This document shows positions 44,966 through 54,557 of a stretch of 64,000 bases of DNA, one piece after another (positions within the stretch are counted from its first letter, which is position 1; every line of letters starts with the position of its first letter). Position numbers and translations under genes: made by a program. The notes below the pieces were generated by a model. It saw only the letters and a program-made list of their open reading frames with translations, made no database searches and had not been told where the DNA came from. Source of the DNA: an uncultured Fodinibius sp. (GTDB lineage Bacteria; Bacteroidota; Rhodothermia; Balneolales; Balneolaceae); assembly GCA_913056455.1 (NCBI GenBank), contig CAJXMJ010000002.1:725665-789664 (forward strand). Reading direction: 5' to 3'.

Positions 44966-47504
44966 GAAAAGTAGTTCAGATAGTTTTTTGGGAGGCCTTT
45001 CGGAATCCCGGAAAATGGAAATACTGGGGATTTTGGTGATGGCCGTCGGAGGCCTGCTTGGGTTTAGTATTGTTACGTATAATCCTGCAGATTATACGCT
45101 CATCCAATCACTGTCGACGGATAGTTTATTTGCTTTGGATCAAGGTCCGGCCCTGCGCATCCAAAATGGATTAGGTGTTATTGGGGCTTACTTAGCGCAC
45201 TTTTTTGTCCACCTTCTTTTCGGGTATATGAGTATTATTATGCCGCTAATCATCGTGGGATACGGGTGGTTTATTTTCAGAAATCGAGATATAGGTCTGA
45301 TGTTGTGGCCAACGGCTTACGGCATCTGGAGTATGGTGTTATTGTCAGCCGTTTTAGGGTGGCTCAACACCAATTATGACTGGGTTGAATCTGTATGGAA
45401 TGGTTCGGCCGGCTTTTACATAGCTCGCATTCTGCAAAATATTACAGGTATCGGGTCTATTATTATTCTCTCGGTATTGTTGCTAACGACCTTGCTGGCA
45501 CTGCTCGATCGCGATCTCCAACACACCGTGGAGCGAGTAAAAGAATGGATTGATAATATTAAGGCCTCGTATGCCGACTGGAAAGAACGACGCCGCCAGA
45601 AGAAAGAGCAAAAAAGAAAACGAAAGCAACAGGAAGCTGAGCAGAAAGAGATTGAAAAGCAGCGGCAGGCCGAACAGCAGATGCGTAAAAAATCACAAAA
45701 ATCAGAGCAACAACAGGCTGAGCCCCAACCTCAAACGAAGACTAAACCTGAAGAAGAGGAACCGGAACCCCGATCTATTGATGATATTGTAGAAGAGTCG
45801 CAGAAACGCGATCGGGAACGAATGCGTCAGCAGAAAGAAGAAGTGAAATCACTGGATCAGCGTCCCCGGGCGGATATAGAAAAGAAGAAAATTGCCGAGG
45901 ACGAGGAAGACGATGTCGATATTTCGGTATACGTCGGTGAGGGGGATGAGCAGGCCGATGAGAAAGAGCTCGATAAGCAGAATAAGGATAAAGCCAAGGA
46001 GGTGCCCAAGGTTCGCTACAAGTTCCCGACGATAGATCTGCTGGATTCACCCCCGAATGAAGGAAATGAGGTTGATCTTGAGGAGATCAAAGAGAACAAG
46101 CGCATTATCCTCGATAAGCTGAAGCGACACAATATTGAGATTCGTAGCATTAACGCGATTGTGGGTCCCACGGTTACCCTTTATGAGCTTGATCCCGCAC
46201 CGGATGTCAAGATTAGTAAGATTGAGAGCTATGCGAACGACCTGAAAATGGCTACGGCGGCGAAAGGACTACGTATTATGGCCCCTATTCCCGGACGCTC
46301 GGCGGTAGGAATTGAGGTGCCCAATGGATCGCGTGAAACTGTATTTATTAAGTCAGTCATTAATACCAAAAAATTCGTAGAAAGTGATTATGAGCTTCCG
46401 GTGGCCTTTGGTAAGACCATCGAGAACGAAGTATTTATGGTTGATCTGACAAAGATGCCGCACTTGCTTATTGCCGGTGCCACGGGATCGGGTAAAACAG
46501 TGGGTATCAATACAATTATTACATGTCTGCTGTACAAATGCCATCCCGATGATCTGAAATTTGTAATGATTGATCCCAAGAAAATTGAGCTCTCGCTGTT
46601 TCAAAAAATTGAAAAACACTTTTTAGCCACACTTCCTGGTGCCGAAGAACCTATTATCACGGATACCTCTGCAGCGAAAGAAACGCTCGAAAGTCTGACC
46701 AAAGAGATGGATGAGCGCTACGACTTGCTCAAAGATGGGATGGTCCGCGATATTCGAGCATACAACGAAAAATTTGACAACGGGGAGCTTGATGAGGATG
46801 AAGGACACCGCCATCTGCCCTATATTGTGGTGCTTATTGATGAGCTTGCAGATTTAATGATGACGGCCGGAAAAGATATTGAGGAACCGATTGCCCGATT
46901 GGCTCAGCTTGCTCGTGCCGTTGGTATTCATCTTGTTGTAGCAACACAGCGTCCGTCGGTGAATGTGGTTACCGGAACGATAAAGGCGAACTTCCCGGCA
47001 CGTATCGCGTACCAGGTGGCCTCAAAAGTGGACTCGCGTACTATTCTTGATACCGGTGGCGCCGATCAGCTTATTGGTCGCGGTGATATGTTATTTACCA
47101 ACGGTGGCGGTATGACCCGAATCCAGAATGCTTTTGTATCCACTGAGGAGGTGGAAGAAATTACTGATTTCATTGGAAATCAACGAGGATACAATAATAA
47201 GTATGAACTACCTGTTTTAGAAGATGAAACCTCAGCAAGTGGTGACATCCCTGATCCACTGGATGACATTGATGAACTTTTTGAGGCAGCTGCGAAAGTT
47301 ATTGTACTGCACCAGCAGGGATCGGTATCACTGTTGCAGCGTAAACTTAAGATCGGCTATAATCGTGCCGGACGAATTGTTGATCAGCTCTATAATGCCG
47401 GTATTGTTGGCCCTTACCAGGGCAGTACGGCGCGTGATGTGTTAGTTGACGATGAAGAAGAATTAGAAGAATTATTAGATGATCTGGAAGAATTTGACCG
47501 ATAA
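44958..47504 (+). CDS. ftsK: DNA translocase FtsK/SpoIIIE family
   Basis: 848-residue septal DNA pump that clears chromosomes from the division site. The N-terminal part (about 20-190) holds four membrane helices; a long charged linker (about 195-360) is rich in Lys, Gln and Glu; the motor domain carries Walker A GATGSGKT near 507-514 and Walker B VVLIDELADLMM near 623-634; the C-terminal gamma winged helix (about 775-835) reads KOPS-type signals. Overlaps comB by 8 bases and lolA by 26 bases, so the three are co-expressed. Confidence 0.96.
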   Translation: MAKKSSSDSFLGGLSESRKMEILGILVMAVGGLLGFSIVTYNPADYTLIQSLSTDSLFALDQGPALRIQNGLGVIGAYLAHFFVHLLFGYMSIIMPLIIVGYGWFIFRNRDIGLMLWPTAYGIWSMVLLSAVLGWLNTNYDWVESVWNGSAGFYIARILQNITGIGSIIILSVLLLTTLLALLDRDLQHTVERVKEWIDNIKASYADWKERRRQKKEQKRKRKQQEAEQKEIEKQRQAEQQMRKKSQKSEQQQAEPQPQTKTKPEEEEPEPRSIDDIVEESQKRDRERMRQQKEEVKSLDQRPRADIEKKKIAEDEEDDVDISVYVGEGDEQADEKELDKQNKDKAKEVPKVRYKFPTIDLLDSPPNEGNEVDLEEIKENKRIILDKLKRHNIEIRSINAIVGPTVTLYELDPAPDVKISKIESYANDLKMATAAKGLRIMAPIPGRSAVGIEVPNGSRETVFIKSVINTKKFVESDYELPVAFGKTIENEVFMVDLTKMPHLLIAGATGSGKTVGINTIITCLLYKCHPDDLKFVMIDPKKIELSLFQKIEKHFLATLPGAEEPIITDTSAAKETLESLTKEMDERYDLLKDGMVRDIRAYNEKFDNGELDEDEGHRHLPYIVVLIDELADLMMTAGKDIEEPIARLAQLARAVGIHLVVATQRPSVNVVTGTIKANFPARIAYQVASKVDSRTILDTGGADQLIGRGDMLFTNGGGMTRIQNAFVSTEEVEEITDFIGNQRGYNNKYELPVLEDETSASGDIPDPLDDIDELFEAAAKVIVLHQQGSVSLLQRKLKIGYNRAGRIVDQLYNAGIVGPYQGSTARDVLVDDEEELEELLDDLEEFDR

Positions 47505-48114
47505 AGTAACTGTAGTTCTCATTATAATAATTATTGGTTTGGGGTTGCCCTCGTTGGCTTTGGGACAGGAGTCCTATTTCTCAGACTTAAAACAAACGTT
47601 TGAGGATGGGGCTATTTTTAAGGCTGATTTCCATCATCAGACCGTGGATTCCTACACTCAGGATACAGTTGCCAGTAATGGACATATTTGGGTTGGGAGT
47701 CAGCAGTACAGAGTAGAGTCTGATAATAAATCGGTTGTTGTAGATGGAGAAACATCTACGGTGTATGATGAGGATAGAAATCGTGTTATCATCAGCAAAT
47801 ATGAGCCGGAAGATGATGACTTTGCGCCTTCGCGAATTTTGAACGGTGTTGACTCCACATTTACTGTAGAGACCCAGGAAAAGCGAGAAGGTAATATTTA
47901 TATATTATTGTCTTCTGATGATCCTTTTGCAATATACCAGAAGGTCGAAATTTTTCTATCCAAAGGTCTGCTGCCGAAAAAAATTAAAGCGATAGATCCG
48001 GCTAATAATGTAATTACCACGACCTTTTCTGAAGGGGAGTTTATGGATCCAAAGGAAGGGATTTTTACTCTTAGCTATCCTGAGAGTGCCGAAAAAGTTG
48101 ACATGCGAAACTAA
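47479..48114 (+). CDS. lolA: Outer-membrane lipoprotein carrier-like protein LolA
   Basis: Periplasmic chaperone-type protein of 211 residues for moving lipoproteins to the outer membrane. Signal peptide at 1-29 with a long hydrophobic core (VVLIIIIIGLGLPSLALG). The beta-half-barrel pattern starts FSDLKQTFEDGAIFKADFHHQTVD, typical of Bacteroidota LolA homologues. The start overlaps the end of ftsK by 26 bases in another frame. This ftsK–lolA pair is known in Bacteroidota. Confidence 0.88.
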   Translation: MIWKNLTDKVTVVLIIIIIGLGLPSLALGQESYFSDLKQTFEDGAIFKADFHHQTVDSYTQDTVASNGHIWVGSQQYRVESDNKSVVVDGETSTVYDEDRNRVIISKYEPEDDDFAPSRILNGVDSTFTVETQEKREGNIYILLSSDDPFAIYQKVEIFLSKGLLPKKIKAIDPANNVITTTFSEGEFMDPKEGIFTLSYPESAEKVDMRN

Positions 48115-48131
48115 CTTACTGTTAGATATTA

Positions 48132-49163
48132 ATGTATAAAAAAATAATTAAGATCGGGCTCGCACTATCACTGGGAGCCCTTTTTCTGTGGTTGGCTTTT
48201 CGTAATGTGCAGCTGCAAGAAGTATGGGAGTATTCGAAGAATATCCAGTTTGGATGGTTGTTCCCCTTCGCAATTACAGCTCTGTTCAGTCATATCTTTA
48301 GAGCAGAGCGTTGGCGCCTGTTTATTGAACAGGATAAGGAAGAGCTTGATCGCATTACCTTGATCTGTGGGGTGTTGGTTGGATATATGATGAATCTTGT
48401 TGGGCCGCGTTTTGGAGAGGTTTCCCGTCCGGTGTATGTAGGCAAAAAGGAGGGATTGAGCAGTTCGAAATTAATGGGCACAATTGTCTTGGAGCGTGTG
48501 ATTGATATTGCAGTCATGGCATTTCTTATGGTTGTGGTATCGGTATATGTTATTGCCGACCTTAACTTGCTGCGACAGATTTTTGGGGATGAAACCATCA
48601 ATTTTCTCACCAATGAATCGAGCTTGCTCACTTATTTATGGGTAGCGTTTTTATTGGCAGCTGTTATTGGCATTGGTTTCCTGTTGATCAAGTTTATAGT
48701 CTATCTTGGGTCCAGGTTTGAAGTTCTCCGAAGCTGGATTTTTAAAGCCAAAAGGGCCTTTATTATGTTTAGGAATGGACTGCTGGCAGCACGTGATGTA
48801 GAGCGATGGTGGCTATTTATTCTTTATACGGTTTTAATTTGGTTGTGCTATACATTGATGACCTACATTCCATTCTGGATGTTTGATATGCAGGAGGCAT
48901 ATAGTCTGGATATGCTGGATGCGCTTGTTATTACTGTTATTTCTGCCATAGGTATTGCTATCCCGTCGCCCGGAGGATTGGGAACCTATCACTATTTTGT
49001 AAAACAGTCGCTATTGGTATTGTTTGCTGTACCGGCAGTTACCGGTATCGCTTACGCAACGGTTACACATGGCGTGATGGTGTTATTCGTTTCAAGTATA
49101 ACACCCATATTTTTGTTTATTGATAAGCTTCGATCGACCAAGGCAGGAGAACCGGTCGTATAG
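48132..49163 (+). CDS. Lysylphosphatidylglycerol synthetase-like flippase (UPF0104/AglD-type)
   Basis: Membrane protein of 343 residues with about eight hydrophobic helices. It has features of the LPG-synthetase transmembrane (flippase-like) domain: FRAERWRLFIEQ near 55-66, NLVGPRFGEVSRPVYVGKKEGLSSSK near 93-118, and AIPSPGGLGTYHYFV near 278-292. The family includes the lipid-flipping half of MprF and is thought to move lipids. It follows lolA by 17 bases. Confidence 0.9.
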   Translation: MYKKIIKIGLALSLGALFLWLAFRNVQLQEVWEYSKNIQFGWLFPFAITALFSHIFRAERWRLFIEQDKEELDRITLICGVLVGYMMNLVGPRFGEVSRPVYVGKKEGLSSSKLMGTIVLERVIDIAVMAFLMVVVSVYVIADLNLLRQIFGDETINFLTNESSLLTYLWVAFLLAAVIGIGFLLIKFIVYLGSRFEVLRSWIFKAKRAFIMFRNGLLAARDVERWWLFILYTVLIWLCYTLMTYIPFWMFDMQEAYSLDMLDALVITVISAIGIAIPSPGGLGTYHYFVKQSLLVLFAVPAVTGIAYATVTHGVMVLFVSSITPIFLFIDKLRSTKAGEPVV

Positions 49164-49354
49164 TTTATCTAAATAATATTTTCAGGACTTTTTGCTATAA
49201 GGTAAACCCTGTAGCAATTCTCTTATTCTTTTTTCGTTATTCGAAACAGATGTACCGTAACCGGGTATAAAATGACCTTAATTGAGACATTAATCGTTGC
49301 TAAAAAATTAGTACCTTTAACACTGATTTTAGAGCTTATAGCAAGAAAAATTAT

Positions 49355-51058
49355 ATGAAAGGGATATCAGCAATAGCATTTATTATCGTAACCGTTTTGG
49401 CGGCTAATCCTCTGATTGCTCAACAGCAACAGGATACGGAATCATCGATGCTACCGGAGATCGATCCACAGGATATTGAAATACGCAGTCAGTTTCAGGC
49501 CCGTTTCCCCGGTTTGCGCCGACAACCTATTTTGGGGTTTGATCCCAATCCGCGAGTATATCAGATAAATCCTAATCGTACCCCCTTTATGGAAACGCAT
49601 GAGCAGGTTGTAGCAAATCTTCCGGTAAGCCAACTCTCCCGCCCCGAACCACCAGCTTATCTTTCTTTTCCCTATGCGTCAGCCCAGAATCTTTACAGCC
49701 GATTAGGCTTTGGAAGTTTTGTAAGTCCCGAGGCGGAATTTTGGGGGGTAAAGCGTTTTAATAGTAAAAGTTATATCGGTGGCGACTTTGATTACTCTTC
49801 TTCTGATGGACACTTGGATAATCAAAACAGCAGTTTTCGCTTTTTTGATGCCAATGCAGAATATGCCACAAAGCTGAATAAAAAAAGTCAGCTGACAGTA
49901 AATGGGGGATTCAAAACGAGCTTTAATAATATGTTTGACCTGCCTGCTACTACTATCCCGGCCAATGCTCGAAAAGAGTATAATGGGTTTAATTTAGGAA
50001 CCGAATTTCAGCATTTTAAAAATACCATTACCGGTTGGAAAGCAAGTGCCGGTATTCGTTATTACAATATAGATCTGAAAAATGCGGATGCGTCATCCGG
50101 AAAGAGTGAAGAGCGAGTGTATAATCTATCGTTAGCTAAAAGATGGGCCGGTGGAAGCACTGACGAGACGTTTACTGCCAAGGTTGGTGCTAAAGGCGGG
50201 AATTATGAAAATGCCATCGCCCAAGACTCTTGGCTTACCGCTCAGGGTGGTCTGGTGTATGAGCGACAATTTAATTATACAACTGATATTACGGTAGACG
50301 CCAGTGTCTATTATGCGCAAAATAATGTTGAGGAAAAAATATATGTGGGTCCTGAGGTTACAGTAGAGCATCCATTGCTGGATATACTGACAGTAAAAGT
50401 TACGGCCGGGGCCCAGCCATATCTAAAGACATTAGAGCAGCGGCACACAGAGAATCGATTTTTGACCGTGGATAATACCCTCCGGCACTCCTATCGCATG
50501 TATGGAAAAGGGGAAGCCAGTTTCGAATACACCGATCAGGGAGAGTTTAACTTTGGGTTCCAATACGAGGATATATCGGACTACCCTATTTTCCTTCGTT
50601 CCAATAACGGAGTGCCCGGTAATCCTGTTTATGGGTTTTACGAGATGCAGTATCGTGATGCTTACAAAGTATCAGCGTATGCGAGTGTAGTGCATCAGAT
50701 AATACCTAAAAAATTACAAGTGAATGGGAAGGTCTACTTGCGTTCTCCTAAACTTAAGGGGGGAGGACGTATACCATTTGAGGAAAAAATAGGGGTTAAT
50801 TCTGGATTAATGGTACGACCTTTTGATGGCATTACTTTCGAAGCTTGGGCTGATTATGTAGGTTCACGGAGAACCTTTCAAACAGATGAAAAGCTGGATG
50901 GTTTTTTATTGCTTGGTGGCCGGGCAGATGTACAAATTACAGAGCGGTTTGGAGCCTATATAAAGTTGGTAAATATATTAAGTCAGGACTACGAGGTTTG
51001 GCAAGGATATAATGAGCGACCGTTTCAGGCGTATGGCGGGGTAACAGTAAAGTTATAA
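49355..51058 (+). CDS. Outer-membrane beta-barrel protein
   Basis: 567-residue exported protein with a signal peptide (1-22) and a long run of alternating strands characteristic of a large outer-membrane barrel, ending in GGVTVKL with the usual terminal hydrophobic signature. Residues 30-110 form a Pro/Gln-rich N-terminal part with no clear TonB-dependent plug. It resembles TonB-dependent-receptor-like barrels of Bacteroidota, but the plug domain is absent, so transport coupling is unproven. The mini-HU gene overlaps its stop by one base (TAATG). Confidence 0.75.
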   Translation: MKGISAIAFIIVTVLAANPLIAQQQQDTESSMLPEIDPQDIEIRSQFQARFPGLRRQPILGFDPNPRVYQINPNRTPFMETHEQVVANLPVSQLSRPEPPAYLSFPYASAQNLYSRLGFGSFVSPEAEFWGVKRFNSKSYIGGDFDYSSSDGHLDNQNSSFRFFDANAEYATKLNKKSQLTVNGGFKTSFNNMFDLPATTIPANARKEYNGFNLGTEFQHFKNTITGWKASAGIRYYNIDLKNADASSGKSEERVYNLSLAKRWAGGSTDETFTAKVGAKGGNYENAIAQDSWLTAQGGLVYERQFNYTTDITVDASVYYAQNNVEEKIYVGPEVTVEHPLLDILTVKVTAGAQPYLKTLEQRHTENRFLTVDNTLRHSYRMYGKGEASFEYTDQGEFNFGFQYEDISDYPIFLRSNNGVPGNPVYGFYEMQYRDAYKVSAYASVVHQIIPKKLQVNGKVYLRSPKLKGGGRIPFEEKIGVNSGLMVRPFDGITFEAWADYVGSRRTFQTDEKLDGFLLLGGRADVQITERFGAYIKLVNILSQDYEVWQGYNERPFQAYGGVTVKL

Positions 51059-51255
51059 TGGGAATGGATAAAAAGTTTATCAAAGCTTTTTCTGAGGTTA
51101 TACGTGAAGAGATAGCCCGGAAAAATGACGTATATCTTGAAGGCGTTGGCCGATTCGAGTTTGAACATCAGAAACAATTTCAAAAACAGTATGACAGCGG
51201 CCGGGTTGTGATGATGCCGCCGAAGGATACCATCACTTTTATTCCGGAAAACTAA
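51058..51255 (+). CDS. Mini HU-like (HU-CCDC81-type) protein
   Basis: 65-residue protein that resembles the core of HU DNA-binding folds: AFSEVIREEIARKNDVYLEGVGRFEFE corresponds to the helix and first beta strand pair, but the long DNA-embracing arm is missing. This is the short N-terminal HU-CCDC81-like unit known from Bacteroidota HU–SPOR proteins. In those it is usually fused to the next domain; here it is a separate gene whose start overlaps the upstream stop and whose end is 8 bases from the next start, in a different frame. Confidence 0.7.
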   Translation: MGMDKKFIKAFSEVIREEIARKNDVYLEGVGRFEFEHQKQFQKQYDSGRVVMMPPKDTITFIPEN

Positions 51256-51263
51256 TTGGGGAT

Positions 51264-52415
51264 ATGACTATTGATAAGGAACAACTGATATCACTTCTTG
51301 AGGAAAAAACAGGACTGGAACGTGAACAAGTTGAGACACAGCTTTCGGAGTTGATAGGCCGGATCCAAAAGGCAGCTGAGGAAAATAAAACCTTTGAGGT
51401 CGAAGGGTTTGGTACGTTCAGTATGGAGGACGGAAGTTTGCAATTTGAGCCGGAGGATACTCTTGAGACGGAAATCAATAATAAGTACGCGGGTATGAAG
51501 CCCATAGAGCTTATAGGAGCGTTTAAGGAGCCCGAAAGTGATGAGGAAGTTCCCGAAGTAAATATGAGTGAGGCAGGATCTGATGATATAGATACGGAAG
51601 ATAAGTGGGCTTTTGATGCTGATGCAACTGAAAAAGAGAAAGAAGAACAAGAAATAGAAGCGACGGCTTCTGACGAAGGGTTGGATGAGGAAGAGCCGGA
51701 TACAGAGAAGGTTACAGGGGCAGAAGAGGTAGTAAAAGAAGAAGATCAACAAGACGCAGAAGAAGTTTTCGACGCTGTTTTTGGAACAACTGCCGAGGAG
51801 CCGGAAAAACAGCAATCCGCAAAAGAACCGGAGCCTGCTGAAGACATTGAAAAAGAAGAGCCCAGAGACCCTATTGGAACTATTATAGTTGCTGTAGTAG
51901 TGGTATTGGTTATAGGTGTTGGCGGGTGGCTAATTTATGATTTCGGGTTATCCGGAATGACTAATAATGAAATGTCAACAACATCACCTCAGCCTACCGA
52001 GACGGTAGCCCCTACTGATGATAATACAAAATCAGAAGAACAGCCGGATCAAGGTGAAGAGGGTATGGAACCTGAGCAGCCGCAAGCAGTATCAACAGGA
52101 GAAGAAGATGCAGAATCGACCTCGACTACCCGGCAGCAAAATGGTTATGGATTGATGGGGGAACCCAATCAGGCTATTGCCAATGGTTATACGATTGTGG
52201 TACATTCTCTGCGTGACCAACAGCAAGCGGAGCAAAATCGTCAGCAACTACAGGAGGCCGGGTATCGTGCACTGATAAGCCAGGCTCAAGTAGAGGGATC
52301 TACTTATTATCGTGTGGGTATTGGTCAGTTTGAGACAGTTAGTGATGCCCAGCAGGCAATCGGTGATATTCCAAAGCGATATCGCGATAATAATTTCATA
52401 AAAAGAATTCAATAA
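51264..52415 (+). CDS. Membrane-anchored HU–SPOR protein
   Basis: 383 residues with three parts. Residues 1-88 form an HU-like domain (LISLLEEKTGLEREQVE... EVEGFGTFSM), then a very acidic linker to about 200, one transmembrane helix at about 203-228, a second acidic/Thr-rich linker and a SPOR domain at about 308-383. SPOR domains bind peptidoglycan stripped of stem peptides at the division site. The protein would place an HU domain in the cytoplasm and SPOR in the periplasm, joining nucleoid-side contact to the septum. Neighbours are the mini-HU gene and the ExbB-ExbD-TonB genes. Confidence 0.82.
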   Translation: MTIDKEQLISLLEEKTGLEREQVETQLSELIGRIQKAAEENKTFEVEGFGTFSMEDGSLQFEPEDTLETEINNKYAGMKPIELIGAFKEPESDEEVPEVNMSEAGSDDIDTEDKWAFDADATEKEKEEQEIEATASDEGLDEEEPDTEKVTGAEEVVKEEDQQDAEEVFDAVFGTTAEEPEKQQSAKEPEPAEDIEKEEPRDPIGTIIVAVVVVLVIGVGGWLIYDFGLSGMTNNEMSTTSPQPTETVAPTDDNTKSEEQPDQGEEGMEPEQPQAVSTGEEDAESTSTTRQQNGYGLMGEPNQAIANGYTIVVHSLRDQQQAEQNRQQLQEAGYRALISQAQVEGSTYYRVGIGQFETVSDAQQAIGDIPKRYRDNNFIKRIQ

Positions 52416-52438
52416 TAGACTCGTAACTAAATAAAACT

Positions 52439-53173
52439 ATGCAAGCGTTATTCTTTTTGCTCATACAAGCACAAACTGATACTGTAGCCGCTGATACGTT
52501 AAGTATGGCTGCAGAACAGGAACAAATGTCAATGTTTGAACTGCTGGCAGAAGGCGGGGTGCTTATGATTCCGCTGTTTATTTTGTCGATCGTAGCGGTA
52601 TACGTTATTGCCGAACGCTGGCGCTCGCTGAATAATGCGCGAATAGAAATCGATGGCTTTTTACGCACCGTTGAAAGCATGTTAAAAGATGGCGACCGAC
52701 AGCGTGCGCTCACTTATTGTGATGGCATAGATAAACCATTGGCACGTATTCTTAAGGCAGGTATCCGCAGATTGGGACGCCCCATTAGAGATATTGAAGA
52801 TGCTATCGGTAATGCCGGCAAAAAGGAAATTTATCACCTTGAAAAACGAATGAACTGGTTAGCTACGATAGCGGGTGTTGCCCCACTGGTAGGATTTACG
52901 GGAACGGTTACCGGCATGATTGAAGCCTTTATGGACATACAATCGTTGCAGGGTAATGTAAACCCAAGTGTATTAGCCGGCGGTATCTGGGAGGCATTAA
53001 TAACTACGGCAACAGGATTGATTGTAGGTATTATTGCCTATGGATTTTATAACTTCTTGTTGGGTAAAATCAATCGCATGGTTCACGAGCTCGAAAATGC
53101 ATCAGCAGATTTTATCGACTTATTGCAGGCACCATCAAACAAGAAAGAAAAAGAGCGTGAGAAGGTAGGATAA
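52439..53173 (+). CDS. MotA/TolQ/ExbB proton-channel protein
   Basis: 244-residue inner-membrane component of a proton-motive-force motor. A short first hydrophobic region precedes the three-helix TolQ/ExbB fold: helix 1 near 38-58 (GGVLMIPLFILSIVAVYVIAERW), and the paired C-terminal helices carrying GVAPLVGFTGTVTGMIEAF and LITTATGLIVGIIAYGFYNF. ExbD overlaps its stop by one base, and TonB follows; together they make a complete Exb/Tol-type energiser. Confidence 0.92.
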   Translation: MQALFFLLIQAQTDTVAADTLSMAAEQEQMSMFELLAEGGVLMIPLFILSIVAVYVIAERWRSLNNARIEIDGFLRTVESMLKDGDRQRALTYCDGIDKPLARILKAGIRRLGRPIRDIEDAIGNAGKKEIYHLEKRMNWLATIAGVAPLVGFTGTVTGMIEAFMDIQSLQGNVNPSVLAGGIWEALITTATGLIVGIIAYGFYNFLLGKINRMVHELENASADFIDLLQAPSNKKEKEREKVG

Positions 53174-53583
53174 TGGACTTTAGAAAAGATGATGACCGTA
53201 TGGAGCCGCTGACGCTGTTTTCACAGTCGTCACTGACAGATATTGTATTGTTGCTCCTGATTTTCTTCCTGTTGACTTCGTCGTTTGTTACGAACTTTGG
53301 AATTAAGGTGGATATCCCCAAAGCAGAAACCGGGGCACAGACCGAAGCCCAGTTTATTACCGTTGCCGTAACCAAGGACGGACAGTTTTATGTTGATGGT
53401 AAGCCTACAAGTAGTGGAATGTTGGCGTCAGCACTGCGCGAGGCCAGAGGAAACAATACCCAGGCTACACTTGTTTTAAGAGCAGACAAAGATGCCATCA
53501 TTGATAATGCGGTACGCGTGATGAATATTGCCAAAGCACTGGATCTAAAAATTGTGATGGCAACAGAGCAGGCAACACGGTAA
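53173..53583 (+). CDS. ExbD/TolR-family protein
   Basis: 136 residues with one N-terminal transmembrane helix containing the functionally required Asp in SLTDIVLLLLIFFLL (near 24-38), followed by the periplasmic domain with TVAVTKDGQFYVDGKP. It forms the proton path with the preceding ExbB-type protein (one-base overlap TAATG). Confidence 0.92.
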   Translation: MDFRKDDDRMEPLTLFSQSSLTDIVLLLLIFFLLTSSFVTNFGIKVDIPKAETGAQTEAQFITVAVTKDGQFYVDGKPTSSGMLASALREARGNNTQATLVLRADKDAIIDNAVRVMNIAKALDLKIVMATEQATR

Positions 53584-53597
53584 GACCGAACACCCTT

Positions 53598-54422
53598 ATG
53601 GAGCAACCTGTATTCAATAACGAAGAAGATCGTTTTGCCTTGGCCATAACGGGTGGGGTACATGTGGCCCTGGTTATCGTTTTTTTGCTTTATACCTTTT
53701 CTATCGAGTCGAATGTACGACCCTCTTTTATTGAGGTAGAGTTTGGGGAGTTTAAAACGGGAACGCCTGCAGAATATGCCGAGCAGCAGGCCGAACAGGT
53801 GGCCACCCGTCCTAATCCTTCTGAGACAGAACCCGAAAATCCGGAGCCAGAAGAACCGGAGCCGGTTGAAGAACAGCAGGAATCTACCGAAGAAACGACG
53901 AAACCGGTAGATGCCCCCGACCAAACTGAAGAAATTGAGGAGGAACCGATTGAAACACCGGAAACCGATAAAGTAGATCCGCAGGAGGACACCGAAACCG
54001 ACGAGCCTAAAGAAGTAACCATTCCGCCGAAGACAGAAGAAGACGAAGTACAGCAAGAGGGCGCAGAAAGCAGCGGCGATGAACAAGGGAATACCGGAGA
54101 GCTTAATGCTGATCAGGGAACGGGGAATGAACAGGAGAAGTCTGCACCCTACGAACTTAATTGGGAAGGGGATATCGAACGAAATCCCATGGTACAACCC
54201 TTACCCGATAATACAACCGACGCCGAAGCAACGATTACTATTCGTTTTGAGGTGAAACCGGATGGTTCTATCGGGAGAATTGTACCTCTCAAAAAAATGA
54301 ATCCTGAACTGGAACGTGAAGTAATGCGAACCCTGCGCAGTTGGCGTTTTTCCCAGCTTCCTTCAGGAGTACCCCAACAATCACAATGGGGGACGATCAC
54401 CTTCCGCTTTGTGTTAGAATAA
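53598..54422 (+). CDS. TonB/TolA-type energy transducer
   Basis: 274 residues: one transmembrane helix near 14-34 (GGVHVALVIVFLLYTF), a long Pro/Glu-rich periplasmic linker (about 60-175) and a C-terminal TonB domain (about 190-274) with ITIRFEVKPDGSIG and VMRTLRSWRFSQLP. It would transmit proton-motive force from ExbB/ExbD to an outer-membrane partner; the barrel protein encoded upstream is one candidate. Third gene of the module, 14 bases after exbD. Confidence 0.9.
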   Translation: MEQPVFNNEEDRFALAITGGVHVALVIVFLLYTFSIESNVRPSFIEVEFGEFKTGTPAEYAEQQAEQVATRPNPSETEPENPEPEEPEPVEEQQESTEETTKPVDAPDQTEEIEEEPIETPETDKVDPQEDTETDEPKEVTIPPKTEEDEVQQEGAESSGDEQGNTGELNADQGTGNEQEKSAPYELNWEGDIERNPMVQPLPDNTTDAEATITIRFEVKPDGSIGRIVPLKKMNPELEREVMRTLRSWRFSQLPSGVPQQSQWGTITFRFVLE

Positions 54423-54557
54423 GTCCTTTTTTAAGTATTGCGTTGGAGTATTGGACGAAGATTTTAACATGAGTAGATCTCTTTAAGCATCAAAATAAAT
54501 TCTTAGATTGAATAGGTGGGATTCGATTTCAATTCAGTTCGTCTTATTGAATAGATT

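Noticed and set aside
51239-51815. Minus-strand reading frames opposite the HU–SPOR gene
   Set aside because: They mirror the acidic linker and have Phe/Leu/Ser-rich artefact composition with no ribosome site or motif.
53388-54197. Long minus-strand reading frame of 269 codons
   Set aside because: It lies opposite exbD and tonB; its Arg/Phe/Leu-rich composition is the mirror of the Glu/Pro-rich tonB linker.
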